Source of the DNA: an uncultured Peptococcaceae bacterium
GTDB taxonomy: Bacteria > Bacillota > Peptococcia > Peptococcales > Peptococcaceae
Length of the DNA: 7,068 nt
NCBI GenBank assembly: GCA_934229395.1
Contig: CAKQDL010000063.1
Location: forward strand, 1-7,068
Reading direction: 5' to 3'
Under the pieces are notes generated by a model. That model had not been told where the DNA came from. It worked only from the letters and a program-made list of their open reading frames with translations, and ran no database searches. The translations under genes and the position numbers were made by a program. Positions 5,755 through 7,068 of the stretch are shown here, piece after piece (within the stretch, counting starts at the first letter, position 1; every line of letters starts with the position of its first letter).

Positions 5755-5783
5755 ATTATAAAGGATTAGACGTTCTTTGCCTA
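5755..5783 (-). promoter_or_regulatory. Probable sigma-A promoter of the thioredoxin-like gene
   Basis: On the minus strand, TAGGCA (5778-5783), a 17-bp spacer and a perfect TATAAT (5755-5760) lie upstream of the thioredoxin-like start. The leader would be about 37 nt and carries AAGGAG. The promoter lies between this gene and the upstream 72-residue gene, so the thioredoxin-like gene can be expressed alone, although read-through is possible because no terminator separates them. Confidence 0.65.
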
Positions 5784-5801
5784 GTCACTCTATGACATTT
5801 T

Positions 5802-6020
5802 TTACTTGGCGTAATGTTTTTTTACAAAACGGATGAATTGAGAATTGTAGTAATCTGCCAAGGTTGGGCCGCTGTGCACGTCGTAAAATGGCACTTCGTC
5901 GGTACCTAGGGCGTCGACGAAGGCTAGAAATACTTCGTTGATGTCTTTGTCTTCCATGCCTGGGAGTTTGGCGCCCACTTGCTTGAGTCTGTTTTCAAAT
6001 AGCTCTAAATGTCCCTTCAT
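5802..6020 (-). CDS. Unrecognised small protein, 72 residues
   Basis: I do not recognise this family. It is a soluble-looking 72-residue protein with no cysteine, signal peptide or membrane segment. The N-terminal half is charged and helical-looking (MKGHLELFENRLKQV, then EDKDINEVFLAFVDAL at 23-38). The C-terminal half is rich in aromatic residues and ends in a basic tail (FIRFVKKHYAK). The chosen start at 6020 has AGGAGGT (6027-6033 on the complement) at 7-nt spacing. An in-frame start at 6095 would place this Shine-Dalgarno inside the gene and is less likely. It lies 90 bp upstream of the thioredoxin-like gene on the same strand and is divergent from trmB. No convincing promoter of its own was found. 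The excellent ribosome binding site and normal codon use argue that it is real. Confidence 0.78.
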   Translation of the reverse strand: MKGHLELFENRLKQVGAKLPGMEDKDINEVFLAFVDALGTDEVPFYDVHSGPTLADYYNSQFIRFVKKHYAK

Positions 6021-6067
6021 TGGGTAACCTCCTATGAACAATCCCTCTCGCAAAAGAGATAAACTTG

Positions 6068-6076
6068 TGATATGAT
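6068..6076 (+). promoter_or_regulatory. Extended -10 promoter of trmB
   Basis: TGA-TATGAT is an extended -10 with 5 of 6 consensus bases; an overlapping GATAAT follows at 6074-6079. No -35 match lies at 16-18 bp. The predicted leader is about 70 nt and ends in AGGAGGA (6144-6150). The intergenic space is shared with the divergent 72-residue gene, whose start is about 50 bp away. Confidence 0.5.
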
Positions 6077-6156
6077 AATGTAGCCTTTGTGGCAAATCAT
6101 TACAACATCTATTTTAATCGATATGACGATGAAAATAAAGACTAGGAGGAGATTTT

Positions 6157-6807
6157 ATGGCACGCGTTCGCCGTGTTGCAGGTACTCAGGAGCGCCTTTG
6201 GGCTTCTCCCTACACTGTGAAGGAACCACACAAGCAAAGAGGACATTGGAGTGAGCTGTATCCAAAAAAACAGCCGCTCGTTATGGAAATTGGCTCGGGC
6301 CGCGGCCGCTGGATTTACACGGCTGCCAAGCGCCATCCGGAGCTCAATTATTTGGGCGTGGATGTGGTGCCGGAAATTATTATGGATGCCATTGACGAGC
6401 ACGCCGAAAAAACCGATGCGCCAGATCAGGTGCGTTTTTTGTGGCTCAACGCGGAGCATCTCGACGAGGTTTTTGCCCCTGGCGAGGTAAGCGACATCTA
6501 CCTCCATTTTTCTGACCCTTGGCCAAAGAAGCGCCACGCCAAGCGCCGTCTCACCTACCGCGATTTTTTGGACGTGTATGCCTATATTTTGGCCGAGGAT
6601 GGCACGGTGCACCTAAAAACCGACAGCCGCGAGCTCTTTGATTTTTCCATTGAGGAATTTACCGAGCGTGGCTGGCGATTAGAAAACGTGACCAACGACC
6701 TCTACGCCGATTTACCAGAGGACAACATCGCCACAGAATACGAGCGCCGCTTCCACAAGCGTGGCATCCCAATCAACAGCCTCCTGGCCTATCCCCCAAG
6801 AAATTAA
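6157..6807 (+). CDS. trmB: tRNA (guanine-N7-)-methyltransferase
   Basis: TrmB transfers a methyl group from S-adenosylmethionine to N7 of G46 in the variable loop of tRNAs. It acts in the cytoplasm, usually as a single subunit in bacteria. The 216 residues are a typical bacterial length. Motifs in order: SAM-binding motif EIGSGRG (44-50), acidic end of strand 2 LGVDVVPE (66-73), NAEHL (98-102), the family hallmark HFSDPWPKKRHAKRR (117-131), HLKTDSRELF (152-161) and the C-terminal TEYERRF (193-199). All expected functional residues appear present. The N-terminal segment (RRVAGTQERLWASPYTV) is less like the common MR-R-KPWA version. AGGAGGA at 6144-6150 is 6 nt before the ATG. It is transcribed alone; no T-tract terminator follows, only a short stem at 6813-6828 and the repeat cluster. 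Confidence 0.97.
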   Translation: MARVRRVAGTQERLWASPYTVKEPHKQRGHWSELYPKKQPLVMEIGSGRGRWIYTAAKRHPELNYLGVDVVPEIIMDAIDEHAEKTDAPDQVRFLWLNAEHLDEVFAPGEVSDIYLHFSDPWPKKRHAKRRLTYRDFLDVYAYILAEDGTVHLKTDSRELFDFSIEEFTERGWRLENVTNDLYADLPEDNIATEYERRFHKRGIPINSLLAYPPRN

Positions 6808-6812
6808 AGCAG

Positions 6813-6828
6813 CACGCCTTAGGGCGTG
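6813..6828 (+). other. Short hairpin after trmB (weak, no T tract)
   Basis: CACGCC (6813-6818) and GGCGTG (6823-6828) can form a 6-bp G/C stem with a TTAG loop, 5 nt past the trmB stop. It is followed by TCAGACTGTAG, the start of the next repeat copy, not by T residues, so it is at best a weak terminator or an mRNA-end stabiliser. It directly abuts the repeat. Confidence 0.4.
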
Positions 6829-6829
6829 T

Positions 6830-6960
6830 CAGACTGTAGAAAACGTATGATTTAAAATTGGAGCATGTATGCATTTGCAAACCCTTTCCCCCATGTGGGG
6901 AAGGCTCTTGCTATTCTCCAAATCTTTCTCTTTACATACACGTTTCAGGTTTATCTACAC
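6830..6960. repeat. Palindromic repeat element, long form, copy A
   Basis: It starts CAGACTGTAGAAAA and ends near TTTATCTACAC. Its right part (6922-6960) matches the right arm of the 160-260 element; the core TTTCTCTTT-R-CATACACGTT is shared at 6925 and 221. Inside it carries a TTCCCC (6886-6891) / GGGGAA (6897-6902) hairpin that is absent from the short form. Spacing from TGTAGA (6835) to TGTATGCAT (6866-6874) to the hairpin is exactly the spacing seen in copy B. No ORF of note. Confidence 0.82.
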
Positions 6961-6965
6961 ACAAA

Positions 6966-6991
6966 GGACCGTGCTTATACTGGCACGGTCC
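6966..6991. repeat. Perfect 9-bp palindrome (hairpin module)
   Basis: GGACCGTGC (6966-6974) and GCACGGTCC (6983-6991) are exact reverse complements around an 8-nt loop. ACACAAAGGACC (6959-6970) matches the left boundary of the 27-60 hairpin. Compared with that hairpin, the outer pair set GAACC/GGTTC has changed to GGACC/GGTCC in step, and the core is unrelated. It separates copies A and B of the repeat. Confidence 0.8.
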
Positions 6992-6996
6992 CAGCT

Positions 6997-7068
6997 TGTC
7001 GAAAAAGGTATATTTTCAGCATAGGCGTGTATGCATTCGTGAAGCCTTCCCCCTTGAGGGGGAAGGTG
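6997..7068. repeat. Palindromic repeat element, long form, copy B (cut by window end)
   Basis: TGTCGAAAA at 6997, TGTATGCAT at 7028-7036 and a perfect hairpin CCTTCCCCC (7045-7053) / GGGGGAAGG (7058-7066) with a TTGA loop lie at the same offsets as in copy A: 31 nt from arm tip to TGTATGCAT, then 9 nt to the hairpin. The right arm would lie beyond the window. Confidence 0.8.

Noticed and set aside
6021..6095. 25-codon N-terminal extension of the 72-residue protein
   Set aside because: It would bury a perfect AGGAGGT inside the coding region and overlap the divergent trmB promoter.
6142..6612. 156-codon frame on the minus strand opposite trmB
   Set aside because: It lies wholly antisense to an intact trmB containing all its family motifs and has no supported start.
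6830..7068. CRISPR array suggested by repeated palindromes
   Set aside because: Units differ in length, arms diverge, there are no uniform spacers, and no cas genes are present.
1..7068. Mobile element, prophage, toxin-antitoxin or defence cassette
   Set aside because: No integrase, transposase, phage structural, nuclease or paired toxin gene is visible; all recognised genes are housekeeping or envelope functions.

Overview
The window holds seven solid chromosomal protein genes from a bacterium of moderate G+C content. AGGAGG-type ribosome binding sites, sigma-A promoters with extended -10 boxes, intrinsic terminators with T tracts, and a Tex/GH73/TrmB gene set all suggest a Bacillota (Firmicutes) member, perhaps of the Clostridia or Negativicutes. 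No marker fixes the family, and no transposase, phage, plasmid or defence gene is present.

Layout. Positions 1-274 are a gene-poor left flank of palindromic repeats. It also holds an intrinsic terminator (73-101) and a complete-looking gene start (extended -10 box, Shine-Dalgarno, ATG at 157) that runs straight into a 101-bp palindromic repeat. Next is tex on the minus strand (275-2404). A 155-bp divergent promoter region separates it from a plus-strand operon of a membrane-anchored glucosaminidase (2560-3423), an MFS transporter (3423-4580, stop and start overlapping as TAATG) and a YfcE-type phosphodiesterase (4597-5148), closed by a strong terminator (5155-5182). Two minus-strand genes follow: a thioredoxin-like protein with a CHVC active site (5388-5711) and, upstream of it, an unrecognised 72-residue protein (5802-6020). 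The trmB tRNA methyltransferase gene (6157-6807, plus strand) is divergent from the 72-residue gene. Positions 6808-7068 return to palindromic repeats.

The genes do not form one pathway. They are housekeeping or envelope functions: RNA-binding transcription factor, peptidoglycan remodelling, small-molecule export, phosphodiester hydrolysis, thiol redox and tRNA modification. Only the glucosaminidase-MFS-phosphodiesterase trio is clearly an operon.

The most interesting material is non-coding. The two ends of the window carry the same modular repeat family. Conserved arms are interleaved with palindromes that keep an outer GRACC/GGTYC pair, changed coordinately, while their cores differ completely. 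At the left end these repeats also create an attenuator-like set of mutually exclusive stems. A worn copy may lie at 5186-5226. I see no convincing new enzymatic or defence system; the repeat family and the left-flank RNA architecture are the best candidates for something undescribed.
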